A stretch of 64,000 nt of DNA from Macrobrachium rosenbergii (GCF_040412425.1 NC_089766.1:48583297-48647296), one strand, 5' to 3'; positions 47,161 to 59,804 are shown, counted from the stretch's first letter. Translations and numbers: made by a program. Notes: a model not told the origin generated them from the letters alone.

Positions 47161-47226
<66 letters not shown>
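46880..47226 (+). pseudogene. Family B LINE 3' end with ORF C-terminus
   Basis: Reads LRLELQKFKRRCNALLT then TAA, 3' UTR, shared block and (AAT)n at 47162-47226. Thr replaces Pro at the last position. Confidence 0.75.
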
Positions 47227-47228
<2 letters not shown>

Positions 47229-47355
47229 TAGCAAATCCAATGGCAAATGATCTTGCATGGCATACCTGAACGCATTATACAGCTGTTATAACCACTAAAT
47301 TTGCTTTTGTGGAAGCTCGCTATATCCCAGAGACTCCATCAGGAGACCGTTTCAT

Positions 47356-47423
<68 letters not shown>

Positions 47424-47691
47424 CATCACATAACTTGGTATTCAATTGACTAAGCCTTATGCCCAAAGGGGTTAGGGGGGAGGAGGAGGAGGAGGAGGAG
47501 GAGGAGGAGGAGGAGGAGGAGGAGGAGGAGGAGGAGGGACAGACTGTCAGAGTGATTAGCATATATATGCAATCGAATGCCTCAGAGCGGAGAGCAAGAG
47601 GAAAGTGGACAGTAAAGGGAGAGGTCGTGAGAGGAAAGGCTTGGAGAGGAGAATATATTGTAAAAGGGGTTTTCCTAGATATGACCATTTA

Positions 47692-47741
<50 letters not shown>

Positions 47742-48034
47742 CGTCTGACGGTTATTAAGATGAAAACATCTGGTTCTAGAAACGGATGGTAGCAGGTAAT
47801 ATCTGCCCTAAAGGAGACACGGTTAAGCATTCATAGAATCAGCTAGACTGATATCATATCTCCAGGTAATGGTTGAGGGAAAGACGAAATTGTAAGGATG
47901 TTGGGTACTGAATGAAACTGGTTTCGTTTCAGTGACATGGGTTTTATCTACCCAACTTTTGCAGGGTTTTTTCATGCGCTGCCAGTGAGCGCTCGTGTGT
48001 AACCATGCACATTCAAATATATATAGGCTTACAG

Positions 48035-48036
<2 letters not shown>
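47227..48036. repeat. Spacer with (GA)n, (AGG)n and (CT)n
   Basis: (GA)n at 47360-47421, (AGG)n at 47480-47536, (CT)n at 47695-47738. Frames of poly-E, poly-S and SL repeats here are artefacts. Confidence 0.75.
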
Positions 48037-48117
<81 letters not shown>

Positions 48118-48120
48118 TAT
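48037..48120. repeat. (TA)n microsatellite, 84 bp
   Basis: Near-perfect TA tract ending ACATATATAG. 48121-48384 after it is unclassified. Confidence 0.93.
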
Positions 48121-48384
48121 AGAATCAATAGATTTACAAGCAACATGTTTCATTCCGTTAGTAAAACTAATAAATTGGTGACCAGGATGTGCAAGGTATG
48201 TCCGGATGAGGGAAAAGTGACAATAGAAGGACATTAAAAAAAATAAAGGCACAGAGATACCCGAAAGGTATTTATGTGTATAACGTTACTCACTCTATCT
48301 GGGAATGTTTTGGAAGATAATAAATAAAAGTTCTAACTAATAACCGAATAGGGAACAAAAAAGATCGTGACTGGAATATGTTTT

Positions 48385-48779
48385 TTAGTTTTCTGTAAAA
48401 GAAAACGCTTGTGGAGATGGCTATTTGTCTGTCCATCCGCACTTTTTCTGTCCGCCCTCAGATCTTAAAAACTGCTGAGGCTAGGGGGCTGCAAATTGGT
48501 ATGTTGATCATCCACCCTCCAATCATCAAACATACCAAATTGCAGCCCTCTAACCTAAGTAGTTTTTATTTTATTTAAGGTTCAAGTTAGCCATAATCGC
48601 GCGTCTGGCAACGATATAGAACATGCCACCACCGTGCCGTGGTTAAAGCTTCATGGGCCGAGGCTCATATAGCATTATACTGAGACCACCGAACGATAGA
48701 TTTATTTTCGATGGCCTCGATTATACGCTGTACAGAAAACTCGATTGCGCCGAAGACACTTCGGCGCATTTTTTCTTGT
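48385..48779 (-). mobile_element. Family C element, copy C18 (I/II hybrid, minus)
   Basis: The 3' end carries the subtype II marker (GAGATGGCTATTTGTCTG on +), while the centre has the subtype I H2 hairpin (GACCACCGAACGATAG / TTTTCGATGGCC). It reads as a recombinant or an ancestral state. Confidence 0.8.
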
Positions 48780-49029
48780 TTCATTTCGGAAATGTTAAGT
48801 GTCATGGAAAAAGCTGAATGCGGTGTTGACGTGCTACGGAAAAATTCAAGACAATGGTTTTGAAAAGCGACTGGTTAAGGCCTAAACTGGTTGTTAATTA
48901 TCTTTTATTACTGTTTAATATCTCCAGCAATGGACTGGTGAGAGAAATCAGGGAAAGAAAAGATGTATATTTAGCTTTTCGGAAAGAGAGAAGAAGTTAG
49001 TGAACGCTTGAAAGTGTCAGTAACAGGAG
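48780..49029. other. Unclassified sequence
   Basis: Nothing recognised. Confidence 0.3.
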
Positions 49030-49341
49030 AATAGAATACCTATATAGAAATTAGGCCAAAGGTCAAGTGCTGGCACCTAAGAGGTCATTCAGCGCTGAAA
49101 GGGAAATTGAGAGTAAAAGGTCTGAAAGGTGTAACAGGAGGAAAACCTCAAAGCAGTTGCACTATGAAACAATTACTAGAGAGGGTGGAAAGTCAGCTGG
49201 GAGAATGAGACTATGAACGGAGGTACAGTAAAAGAAATGAGAGAGGCTGCAGCTAGGGGATGAAGGCACGCTGCAAAGACCCTTAAATGCCTACAGTGCA
49301 CCGCGTGAGGTGCACTGAACCCACTATCCCCCCTACCGGGG
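49030..49341 (+). mobile_element. Family A retroposon, copy A17
   Basis: Full length, CCTCAAAGCAGTTGCAC subfamily, terminal hairpin CCCCCCTACCGGGG. 49342-49499 after it is unclassified. Confidence 0.8.
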
Positions 49342-49499
49342 TTTCAAGTGTTATGGTCCAATAAAAAAGATTAAAAGTGACATTTAGGTGAAAATGGTGT
49401 TTATAATTCGTTAGTCAGAAGAGGCTAGTCACCCTAGACGGGGTAGTGAACGAAGAATTTTAAAATCAAAAAAATTTAAAATTAAAAAAAAATATACAA

Positions 49500-49868
49500 A
49501 CAAGTAAAAAATGCGCCGAAGAGCAATCGAGTTTTCTGTACAGCGTATAATGTTGTATGGAACTTTCAGCCACGGCCCACGAAGCTATCAGCCGCGGCCC
49601 CATGAAACTCAGCCACTGTCAGATGGTGGCCTGTGTTGTTAGCACCTATGGCGGTACCAGAAGTACGATTATGGCTAAATTTAATCTTAATAAAATAAAA
49701 ACCACTGAGGCTAGAGGGCTGCAATTTGGTATGTTTGATGATTGGAGGGTGGAAGACCAACGTGCCAATTTGCAGCCCTCTAGCCCCAGTAGTTTTTAAG
49801 ATCTGAGGGCGGACAGGAAAAGTGCGGACGGACAGACGAGTAGCCATCTCTATAATAGTTTTCTTTTT
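49500..49868 (+). mobile_element. Family C element, copy C19 (subtype II)
   Basis: Starts ACAAGTAAAAAATGCGCCGA. 5' hairpin halved. GGCCCACGAAG/GGCCCCATGAAAC duplicated near 49575-49607. Ends within the terminal hairpin (TAGTTTTCTTTTTGAG). Confidence 0.8.
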
Positions 49869-49919
49869 GAGATGGTGCAAGGAAGGTCATTAAACATTTT
49901 GCCAACTTTGAGAGAGAGA

Positions 49920-49981
<62 letters not shown>

Positions 49982-50164
49982 TCCCATAACGTTAGATTGT
50001 TTTAGGGCTGATAAGGAGATCGGGACTTTATTCCTCGACACCACATTATAAATAAGCCTCATCATCCGGACTTTAGTCAAATTTCCATTTCGCCGAGAAA
50101 GTCGTGGCCGGGATTTTAACTTCTTAATATTCCCAGGATACAAAAAGGCATTCAGTTGACGTCT
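49869..50164. repeat. Spacer with interrupted (GA)n
   Basis: (GA)n at 49911-49976; otherwise unclassified. Confidence 0.65.
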
Positions 50165-50414
50165 TTGCAATTGGAACTTCTTCAGAAGTTCAAGCTGATA
50201 TGCAATGTATTACTAATACATTTTCATCTATTTATTAATTTGTTATTATTTATTAATCTCTTATTTCTTTTTTGAATAAGTGAGATCTATTTTTTCTGCA
50301 TTTCACTTAACCTCCTCTTACTTCTTTCTAATGAACACCATATTCTCTGGAACCTTGAATTTTAAGTCAGTGGCCCCTTTGGTGGGCTTGTTCCATACGA
50401 ATAGGTTTCATTGT

Positions 50415-50489
<75 letters not shown>
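50165..50489 (+). pseudogene. Family B LINE 3' end
   Basis: Degraded ORF end (CAATTGGAACTTCTTCAGAA), 3' UTR, shared block and (AAT)n at 50418-50488. Confidence 0.72.
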
Positions 50490-50492
<3 letters not shown>

Positions 50493-50598
50493 AATTAAAA
50501 GCCACAGTAGTGTTAAAAATATTTACTGTATGTACAGAGTTAAAAATTTGGCTTTTAATTCTAGATATTTTAGCCTCGTTACAAGAGTTCCTTGGTTC

Positions 50599-50670
<72 letters not shown>
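50490..50670. repeat. 14-bp inverted repeat between two (AAT)n tracts
   Basis: AGAATTAAAAGCCA at 50491-50504 is exactly inverted at 50549-50562. A second (AAT)n at 50600-50670 follows, without family B sequence before it. Confidence 0.6.
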
Positions 50671-50673
<3 letters not shown>

Positions 50674-51206
50674 GATTAATCTTCGTTTTCTAAGGAAGAC
50701 TACAGTACTGCCGTTTGCTGACAGTCCTCCATTGATTGGAATATTTTGTTAACGAGGACTATTTTCTTCCGCCCTCTTATAGAAGACATGATGACCTCTG
50801 GAAAAAGACGAGGCAATTAAAGTCCAATTTCATATATAATTATATAAATACTGTTCTCGTATCTCATTTTTCAGGCTGCCTTAGAACTCAAGTTCAAATC
50901 TGGGACACAAATTCGATATTTACGTTTTAAAATTATGTTCAAAAATACTCTTATGGCCTCTTCTGCTGCAATTTTATTATTATTATTATTATTTATATTA
51001 TTATTATTATTATTCAGAAGATGAACAACAAAAAGTATACGCGAATTTTCTTTAAATTAGATTACTGGGCGTGACGTTATTACTACAATATTATCATCAC
51101 GAATGCTTTAGTCTACAAAGTTGAAGTCCAAAACATAATCAACTCTCTTGAGAAACCTAATTAAGCAACCTTTTGCTCTTTCTACTAAGATGAACAGATG
51201 AAATAC
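50671..51206. other. Unclassified sequence with short (ATT)n
   Basis: (ATT)n at 50973-51013 followed by TCAGAAGATGAAC, a minimal family B end on minus. No gene. Confidence 0.4.
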
Positions 51207-51397
51207 GAATAAAAGATTTAGGCCAAAGGCCAAGCACTGGGACCTATGAGGTCATTCAGCGCTGAAACGGAAATTAACAGTGAAGAAAAAGTTGTTTGAA
51301 AGGTGTTAACGTAAGAGGAGAGAAAATGAACAGAGGTAAAGTCAGAATGAAAGGGGATGCACTATGAAACAGTGCACCGCGTGGGGCACTGTTAGGG
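51207..51397 (+). mobile_element. Family A retroposon, copy A18, internally deleted
   Basis: 5' hairpin block intact; middle scrambled (GGGGATGCACTATGAAACAG) before CAGTGCACCGCGTGG. Confidence 0.75.
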
Positions 51398-51461
51398 ACT
51401 AAGATGATCAGTTCAATTGTGGAACTGTATCAGATGGCAATATTTAAAAATAAATTTTGAG

Positions 51462-51462
<1 letters not shown>

Positions 51463-51492
<30 letters not shown>

Positions 51493-51685
51493 GATAATAT
51501 GAACAAGCCCACCAAATGGGTCACTGACTTGAAATTAAAGCTTCCTAAGAAGACAGCAGACCCACACTGCAGCAGTGACTGATCATGATACAGAACCAGC
51601 GAATTTTCATCGCCCTGGGGGAGACGCGAACCCGCCACATCCGAGTGGCATGTCACGACACTAACCACTATACCAGCTGACCAGA
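51463..51685 (-). mobile_element. Family B SINE, minus strand, internally deleted
   Basis: (ATT)n at 51463-51491. The shared block is shortened (AAAGCTTCCTAAGAAGACAG), but the head is well kept (GGTATAGTGGTTAGTGTCG on minus, B box GGGTTCGCGTCT). Confidence 0.83.
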
Positions 51686-52060
51686 TATTTCAACATTACG
51701 ACCGACTGATTTTCATTTGTATCTGAAAGCATAATATGAACGGTTTCCGATGGTGTCTGAATGCAATTATGACGGATTTACAGTTGTACTGGAACGCAAA
51801 GTCTGGAAGCTTTCCAGAAGCATTTGAACTTCCATTTAGAATTTCAAGCGGTACTGGAACGTCAGGTGAGAGAGACTTCCAGCTGGAATTGAACGTAAAG
51901 ATGAACAAACTTCGAACTGCTTTCTAAAGTGAAGTTTGAAGGATTTCCAGTGGTAATCGAACTTACTTAATCTTTGGAGCATTTCCAGTGGTAACTGAAC
52001 GAAAATCAGAACTGTCATTTAGGATTAAACACACACACACATATAAAAATATATACATAT
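51686..52060. repeat. Degenerate tandem region of about 40-bp period
   Basis: Variants of TTTCCAGTGGTAAYTGAACG recur at about 51780, 51855, 51885, 51950 and 51985. Probably a decayed minisatellite; the open frames are not convincing genes. Confidence 0.45.
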
Positions 52061-52510
<450 letters not shown>

Positions 52511-52579
52511 ACTATTGGGGATAACTTTTGAAATGAAATTACAATTGCTTGCTTCTGCCTCGGCCATGATTCGAGGTGA

Positions 52580-52656
52580 TGGCCCAATAGTCAAGCCGAA
52601 AGCTTACCACTTTTTCTGAAACAAAGGGCCAGGTTCGAATCCCAGCCGGAAGCAGA

Positions 52657-52714
<58 letters not shown>
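52580..52714 (+). mobile_element. tRNA-derived SINE fragment (family F) with (GA)n
   Basis: A-box-like GATGGCCCAATAGTCAAG and perfect B box GGTTCGAATCC (about 52633-52643), then GCCGGAAGCAGAGC and (GA)n at 52660-52714. Confidence 0.6.
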
Positions 52715-52716
<2 letters not shown>

Positions 52717-52908
52717 AAATGTACGTAAATAAGGAAATTGAACTCCCTAATCATATTGGAAGGCTCCCGAAAGATTAGTCTTATGGCCCACGACAGAAAA
52801 CCAGGCAGGGAGGCGCCGCCCCTTCCCGAATGTAACGATCGAAGTCAGTGGCCCACCCCGTCGGACTACTAGCCGGCACGAGGCCCAGGAATCTGGAAGA
52901 AGAAGAAA
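52715..52908. other. Unclassified sequence
   Basis: Nothing recognised. Confidence 0.3.
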
Positions 52909-53231
52909 ACAAGTAACAAATGCGCCGAAGTTTCCTCGGCGCAATCGAGTTTTCTGTACAGCCTATAATCAAGGCCACCGAAAATAGATATATCGTTCGG
53001 TGGTCTCGGTATAATGCTGTATGAGCCGCGGCCCAAGAATCTTTAACGACGGCACGGTGGTGGCCTATCCAATATCGCTGCTAGAAGCACAATTATGGCT
53101 AACTTTAAACCTTAAATAAAATAAAAACTTCTGAGGCTAGAGGGCTGCAATTTGGTATGGTTGATGATTGGAGGGTGGATGATCAACATACCAATTTGCA
53201 GCCCTCTAGCCTCAGTAGTTTTCAAGATCTA
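52909..53231 (+). mobile_element. Family C element, copy C20, 3'-truncated (subtype I)
   Basis: 5' hairpin GCGCCGAAGTTTCCTCGGCGC, H2 and an intact central hairpin. Stops at TTTTCAAGATCT, losing the terminal hairpin. Confidence 0.82.
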
Positions 53232-53248
53232 ATCAAATGTTTAATTCA

Positions 53249-53317
<69 letters not shown>

Positions 53318-53888
53318 AAGGCGTTAACAACTCTTAAAAAAAAAAAAGTAATGTAAGAGAGTGAAAGGTCTACACCGGTCTATCAAAGGAATCTGTAATC
53401 AGGGAGCTAATTTTAGTAGGTGACAGTTTCAGGGTAAAGATTCAACAAGCTCGTTTCTATGCCTCGGCCAAAAACTAATTCGTGTAATAAAATAATCATA
53501 ATAGGCAATTAACTGCGCGATTTCTCACACTTCCTGGATACAATTTCCAAAGGAGGGACTCGGCAACGAAGGAGAAATAAAAAGAGAAATAGAGAAATCT
53601 TCCTTCTTTGGAAACGGGTCTTCAAATGGAGTTTAGATCTAAACCCAAGAAGGATTTGAATCTATTTCAGCTCACGCGTAAATCTATCTGTTGAATTTAA
53701 ATAGCGTTTCACACCGTTGTAATAAAAATACGCAACTGTAATTTTTATTAATGAAGTGAAATATAGTTTCCAATGTTTATTTACTCGAAGAAAATGCATC
53801 TTTATGGCCATAATGACTAATTATCTTCTCGATTTCCTTACACTGTTTATATACAATTTTCTATCTAAAGCTTCGAATTTAGAAATAA
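53232..53888. repeat. Spacer with (GA)n
   Basis: (GA)n at 53251-53316, poly-A at 53337-53347; otherwise unclassified. Confidence 0.6.
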
Positions 53889-54233
53889 ACAAGTATAAAA
53901 TACGCCGAAGTTTCTTCGGCGCAATCGAGTTTTCTGTACAGCGTATGAAACTCTCAGCCACGGCCCATGAGACTCTCAGCTGCGGCCCATGAAAATTCCA
54001 CCCACAGCCCGGAGATGTCCTGTGCATTTGGTACCCATAGCGGTGCCAGATATACGATTATATCTAATTTTAACCTTAAATAAAATAAAAACTATTGAGG
54101 CTAGAGGGCTGCAATTTGGTATGTTTGAAGACTGGAGGGTGGATGATCAACATACCAATTTGCAGCCCTCTAGCCTCAGTAGTTTTTAAGATCTGAGGGC
54201 GGACGGACAGACAAATAGCCATCTATTTTGTAG
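53889..54233 (+). mobile_element. Family C element, copy C21 (subtype II)
   Basis: Perfect 5' hairpin CGCCGAAGTTTCTTCGGCG. GGCCCATGA is repeated three times with CTCAGCYRCGGCC between. Terminal hairpin lost after CAAATAGCCATCT. Confidence 0.8.
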
Positions 54234-54655
54234 TTTCTTCACTGACTTCATTTCAGTGAAACATACTGGAGATAACTTTAGCGGTTTTTATTAGAAATTC
54301 TTTCAATTTGAATTTGACAAGGCTTATACGGTTAACTTCTGCGTGTTGTATTAGACAAGCTTCTCATCTGAATTTAAATGGGTCGTGAGCTCAAGTTGCT
54401 GGGAAAAGTATAAGCCAATATTCCCTGGAAAAAAGGTAAGAGATGTCTACTCTTTCTTTAATGAGGTAAATATCGGAGAAGTATTTAGAGAATTCCAAAA
54501 AATTACAATAAATCTTTTTAATCAGCTTTATACTGAAATCTGATTTAAAAAATTTATTGGCTTTATATTGAAATCGGATAGGAAAAATTTATTTTATGGA
54601 ATTCTTTTCTAAATTCTACCCTGATATCAACCTGAATCAAAAACCAATAAAAAAA
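54234..54655. other. Unclassified sequence with a short duplication
   Basis: TTTATACTGAAATCTGATTT and TTTATATTGAAATCGGATAG (about 54528 and 54563) form a 35-bp tandem pair. No gene. Confidence 0.4.
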
Positions 54656-55037
54656 ACAGTATAAAACGCACCAAACTTTCTTCGGCGCAATGGAGTTTTC
54701 TGTACAGCATTATGCTGTGTGAAGCCCTCAGCTACAACCAGGGCAGGTTTCAGTTGCTCCCCAGATGTGGTCAAGTGAAGATGCGTCGGCGACGCCTCCT
54801 GAAAGCGCTGCCATACGCACGAGCCATGGCTAACCTTAACCTTAAATAAAATAAAAACTACTGAGGCTAGAGGGCTGCAATTTGGTATGTTTGATGACTG
54901 GAGGTTGGATGATCAACATACCAAATTGCAGCCCTCTAGCCTCAGCAGTTTTTAAGATCTGAAGGCGGACAGAAAAAGTGCGGACGGACAGGCAAATAGC
55001 CATCTCCATACTAGTTTTCCTTTATAGAAAACTAAAA
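54656..55037 (+). mobile_element. Family C element, copy C22, centre replaced
   Basis: 5' hairpin region, central hairpin (perfect: CAATTTGG pairs with CCAAATTG) and terminal hairpin are family C. About 54722-54822 is unrelated GC-richer sequence (CAGTTGCTCCCCAGATG, CGTCGGCGACGCC) in place of the GCGGCCCATGAAAC block. Confidence 0.75.
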
Positions 55038-55384
55038 AGAAAAGCTTTCAGACCTGCATGAAATATCTATGTACCATCTTGGGGAAAATATATTTCTATA
55101 GCTTCTTGAAACCCTTCATGAAACCAAAATTTCTCTGTTCCTTACAGTAGAAAATTTCTCACAGACTGACTTGGAGCTAAAATTCCTCCTTTCTGGAGAA
55201 AAAAAAAAAAAGACATATTTTGAATGTTTTTGGCAGATCAAACGAACTGATTCAGTAGCAAATATTTCCAGTTGCCTGAGTTATATATTATTTCTATTTT
55301 CACGATTTTTGCACGGACAGGTGGGTTACTATTTTTCTCTTTATTTAAAAGATTGGGGTGACTATCATCACTAGGTTAAAGCTA
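55038..55384. other. Unclassified sequence
   Basis: Poly-A at 55200-55212. No gene recognised. Confidence 0.3.
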
Positions 55385-55693
55385 GAATAGAATGAACAAT
55401 TTTAGGCCAAAGGCCAAGTGCTGGGACCTACGAGGCCATTCGGAGCTGAAAGGAAAATTAAGAGTAAAAGGTTACAAAGGTATAACAGGAGGGAAAAACC
55501 TCACAGTTGCAATATGAAACAATTGTTAGGAGAGGGTGGAAAGTAAGATGGAAGAAAGAATGTGAAAGGAGGTACAGTAAAAGGAATGAAAGGGGTTGCA
55601 GCAGCTAGAGGCTGAAGGGACACTGCAAAGAACCGTAAGTAATGCCTACAGTGCACTACGTGAGGTGCACTGACGGCACTGCCCCCCTACAAG
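55385..55693 (+). mobile_element. Family A retroposon, copy A19
   Basis: Full length up to GCCCCCCTACAAGG; terminal hairpin mutated on its 3' arm. Confidence 0.8.
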
Positions 55694-56826
55694 GACTAAA
55701 ATCAATTTGAACTCTTTGCCGTGACTTATCTTTCAAGATTTGGTCTCAATGAAAATTTGTTGTTTAGAGGTTAAATATGTTTTCTGAAATGATCACCCGT
55801 AAAGAATTTACCTTACTGGAAAGCGTTCCTTTAAAACAAGAGTCACCTCTCACGGGGATATTGCCAAAGTCGGATACTGCCAATGTCGTATATTGCCAAT
55901 GTCGGATACTGCCAATGTCTCTTTCAAATTCCAAATCTTTAGCTGTTAATGCCAGATACATAGACTAGATTATGAATGTTGAAAATGAATAAATTTCCCC
56001 TTTTTGGGCTGTTCCATACTTTGTCTGATAAAGAAACAAAGATAATTAAAGGAAAGCAACGTATGAAAGAATAAAAAAAATTAGTCATACCTGGTATTGG
56101 TTACGATATTACAGACAAATTCAGTTACCAATTTACAGAATTTAATCACATAAACGATTATATCATATTACCGAGCAGCATTCTTTGAAATTCGCATCGC
56201 TGTAACTGGCCAATTAAAGAAATAATTAAACAATTAAAGAAATAATTACACAAAGACCATTCTCCTTTCGAAATCACCTATCGTTAATACCAATCAACGT
56301 TAATCAACGCACAGAATTCAGTTATGATCAACACGATTCGACATTACAAAACCGCATTCATACTCTATGAGAGTCCAGCGTTTTCATGAATTCACAATAT
56401 CTACTCATATTTAGTTACATATATTTCATAATACTAATATCAATATTCTAAAAGGACTGTAATCCACAGTGACATTTTTTAATAAAATGGTTCTAATTTT
56501 ACCAGAGTCTCGTTATTGCTTTTCTTATGCAAAATATTATGATATTATGATGCGACAAAAGAAATGAATATTGGTGGTAATACATCTGTCCACCCCACCA
56601 TCTCTTCTTCCCCCAACCCCTCGCCCCAAAAAAACAAAAACCTCAGACCTGATAATGTATGTGATGGGCAATGTTTTCCAAATTTCTATACGAATAGTGT
56701 CAGGGACATTGTTTGTGCAGAATAATGTGGACTCTACGTTTCATTATCCTGACGTTCTATTTGTTGAATATATGTTAGAGGCGGATAGTGAAACCAGGCA
56801 TTTCGCGAACTGCCTGAAATTTCAGT
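55694..56826. other. Unclassified sequence with a 16-bp tandem repeat
   Basis: 55856-55920 holds four units of GATACTGCCAATGTCG type. The rest, including the 100-aa open frame at 56571-56873, is not recognised. Confidence 0.4.
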
Positions 56827-56972
56827 CAGATAGCGAAATGCACTTAAGGACATTTGATCCCCCCAAGGGCTAGTGATAAACACTGCGAAACAGTGACCCA
56901 CCTACACTGTTTTGCCGCGTTTAGTACTAGCCCCTGGGGAATCAAATGTCCCAATGTGCATTTCGCTATCTG
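56827..56972. mobile_element. Foldback element FB2 (146-bp hairpin)
   Basis: Arms of about 69 nt (56827-56895, 56905-56972) around a 9-nt loop: CAGATAGCGAAATGCA outermost, GGACATTTGATCCCC in the middle, CACTGCGAAACAGTG innermost. GTTTAGTACTAGCCCC and ATCAAA match the GTTTAGTACTAGCACC / GATCAAA core of the FB1 element at 1104-1531. Confidence 0.75.
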
Positions 56973-57310
56973 ATGCATATTATCTGCAAACGAGGAATTG
57001 CTGACACTGAATCTTAGCAGCGTTTAAAAGCAACATCAAAAATAATCTCTATGAGAAATGTAATCCAACCTTGGGCCTATTTTCTTCACAGTACACTCAA
57101 ATCTGTCTCCTTCACTCGATTCTAGATATATGATTCTTTCAGTTTTTTTTAATTTTTTAATTTGATTCTTTCATTTTTATTATCATTATTATTATGTTAC
57201 ATTACTTGATTTTAATTACATGAATTCAGTTTCATCTTCTCTTCTCTACATTTTATTATAATCATCCGTGAGTATTGTATTCTGTGAAAACAATAATTGC
57301 TCTGCAGGTT
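56973..57310. other. Unclassified sequence
   Basis: AT-rich, nothing recognised. Confidence 0.3.
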
Positions 57311-57648
57311 CTTAGAAAACTATTATGGAGATGGCTATTCGCCTGTCCGCCCTCAGATCTAAAAACCTACTGAGGCTAGAGGGCTGCAAATTGGTATGTT
57401 GATCATCCACCCTCCAATCATCAGACATACCAAATTGCAGCCCTCTAGCCTCAGTAGTGTTTACTTTATTTAAGGTTAAAGTTAGCCATGATCGTGCATC
57501 TGGCATCAGTATAGATGTCAACAACACAGGCCACCACCGGGCCTTGGCTGAGTGTTTCATGGGCCGTGGCTGTGAGCTCCATACAGCATTGTACGCTGTA
57601 CAGAAAACTCGATTGGGCCGAAGAAACTTCGGGGCATTTTTTACTTAT
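57311..57648 (-). mobile_element. Family C element, copy C23 (subtype II, minus)
   Basis: Half of the terminal hairpin, intact central hairpin, GTCAACAACACAGGCC block, and a 5' hairpin with one mismatch. Confidence 0.82.
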
Positions 57649-58119
57649 TAGTTTTGTTCCATACAAATGAAGAAAGTTATGGTTACTCAAAGCAATTCCA
57701 TAGGTAGAGAAAGAAATGAATGTATATACCCTTACATACAGCATATCTATAATAAAAAATGTAATATACACCAACTGATCTAAACTTGAAGCAAATTGAA
57801 TAAGAGCCCCATTTCCAAATTAAACATAGCATTCTGAATACCACATAATACAATTTTCCCCATCACTGGACTAATGACAATTGTGCGGGGATTAATACTA
57901 TATTAAAAAACTCATCACAATTCTTTTTGTTTTTATTTCTGCTGATCGCGTCATGTAATTGTTTGTTGGTGGAATTGAAAAGATGATGATAATCGGAATT
58001 TAGAAAAAAATGTAATGAAAATAACAGCAAGGAATACTGAAATAGACTTATATAGGAGTTTGCAAAAACATATTGGTAAAATTGCTTATCTTCAAAATCT
58101 GTTGCATAAACAAATTACC
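57649..58119. other. Unclassified sequence
   Basis: AT-rich, nothing recognised. Confidence 0.3.
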
Positions 58120-58440
58120 TGTTGCTTTATAAGCTGATATCAAAGTTTTTGATGCTACTTTTTAATTAGCTTATATCAAAGTTTTTAATGTTACTTTTTA
58201 AAGTTTATATCAAAGTTTTTAATGTTATTTTTAAGCTCCTATCAAAGTTTTTAATGTTGCTTTTTTAAGCTTATATGAAAGTTTTTAATTTTACTTTTTA
58301 AGCTTATATAAAAGTTTTCAATGCAACTTTTTTAAGCTCATATCAAAGTTTTTAATGTTAACTTTTAAAGTTTCTATCAAAGTTTTTAATGTTACTTTTT
58401 TAAGCTTATATCAAAGTTTTCAATGTGTAATTTCTTCAGC
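58120..58440. repeat. Minisatellite of about 33-bp units
   Basis: About nine units containing AGCTTATATCAAAGTTTTTA and ATGTTACTTTTT. Confidence 0.88.
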
Positions 58441-58703
58441 TTATAGAAATGTGATTTTAATGTTAAAATTAAAGCAAATAAAATGATCACTAGATCCATT
58501 ACTTTTGCATTTGTTGATAAAAATTTTTATTGTTACTATTATATATATACACAGTGTTTATAATATATATAATCTAAAAAACTATTTTTAGACAAAAATG
58601 CTAATTGATCTAGTGATCAAAATCTCATTTATATAAATACATATATACATTATGTACACACATACACACACACACACATTTGTTGATAAATATATATTTA
58701 TAT

Positions 58704-58753
<50 letters not shown>

Positions 58754-58872
58754 GATCTAAAACTATTTTTATAAATAAACTTCCGACTCACATCAGGATC
58801 TAGTGAGGTCTTTCAACTGGCTTTCATTTTTCCAACCAAGCGGCCTCGTCTTTCAATTGAAAGACCTGGGTT
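58441..58872. repeat. (TA)n and SINE D fragments
   Basis: CTAGATCMATTACTTTTGCA and a reversed TTGATCTAGTGATCA flank short (TA)n. (TA)n at 58706-58748 is followed by a minus SINE D piece (GACTCACATCAGGATC) and a plus piece (CTTTCAATTGAAAGACCTGG) at 58783-58872. Confidence 0.6.
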
Positions 58873-59685
58873 ATATGTATACACATACATATATAATTAT
58901 ATACGTATATATATAATATATACATATATATGCAACTTCCTATCATCACTCCAGCCTTGACGATGCCAGAAAGTCCTGGAAATACTGAAAATTACTCTAC
59001 ACTGGCGCTTGACGAATATACGCGCACAAATACATACATACACATGAATACATTTACGTATACATAACTATTACCGCTTCTATTATTCGCTAACGTCAAA
59101 GAAGTTGCAACAGCAGGCAAAGAAGCAGAAAGCAGGAAGAATGCAAAACTAATTATGGCTGCAAGAATAACTTACCGTGAAACGGCCGAATCTGGCGCTC
59201 TCTGCAAATAAAGAGAGAATATATTGAAACCAAAAAGATAACATATAACTTATATATATATATATACACATACTGTATATAAACTTGATCCTTTAATATC
59301 AACTCCAATTTGTACGATGCCAAAAAGTAGGCAGTAGAAATACTGAAAAAATTATCATATTTGTAAACACAGGAGGGTAGTAATGTTAATAGTTTCCAAA
59401 CTCCGCCTCCATGACACCTGTCAGGTGTGGATCTGAGGTGGGGTATGGTCTGTTTATCAGCAATGTCCCCTGAGAGTCTATTGTGATTTTTAGCCAAATG
59501 AGTTTTGCAGGCCAGCTACCTGGAACCGGCCAGAAAGAAGGAAGAAAGTCTCTAAAAATAATTATGGATGTCAAGAATAACTCTTGTAGTATATATATTT
59601 GTGGTCCATAATCTCAGTCCTTCGTCAATGCAAATAAAGAGAAAATATTCAAACAAAACCCGTTTCTTATTTTTAACATATAATG
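58873..59685. other. Unclassified sequence
   Basis: CCAGCCTTGACGATGCCAGA / CCAATTTGTACGATGCCAAA with TGGAAATACTGAAAATTA occurs twice (about 58950 and 59310), an old duplication. No gene. Confidence 0.4.
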
Positions 59686-59726
59686 TGTGATAAATGAATC
59701 ATATACAAAAGTGATAATGTAATCAT

Positions 59727-59804
<78 letters not shown>

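Noticed and set aside
56571..56873. 100-aa frame as a host gene
   Set aside because: Its end runs into the foldback hairpin FB2, and no domain is visible.
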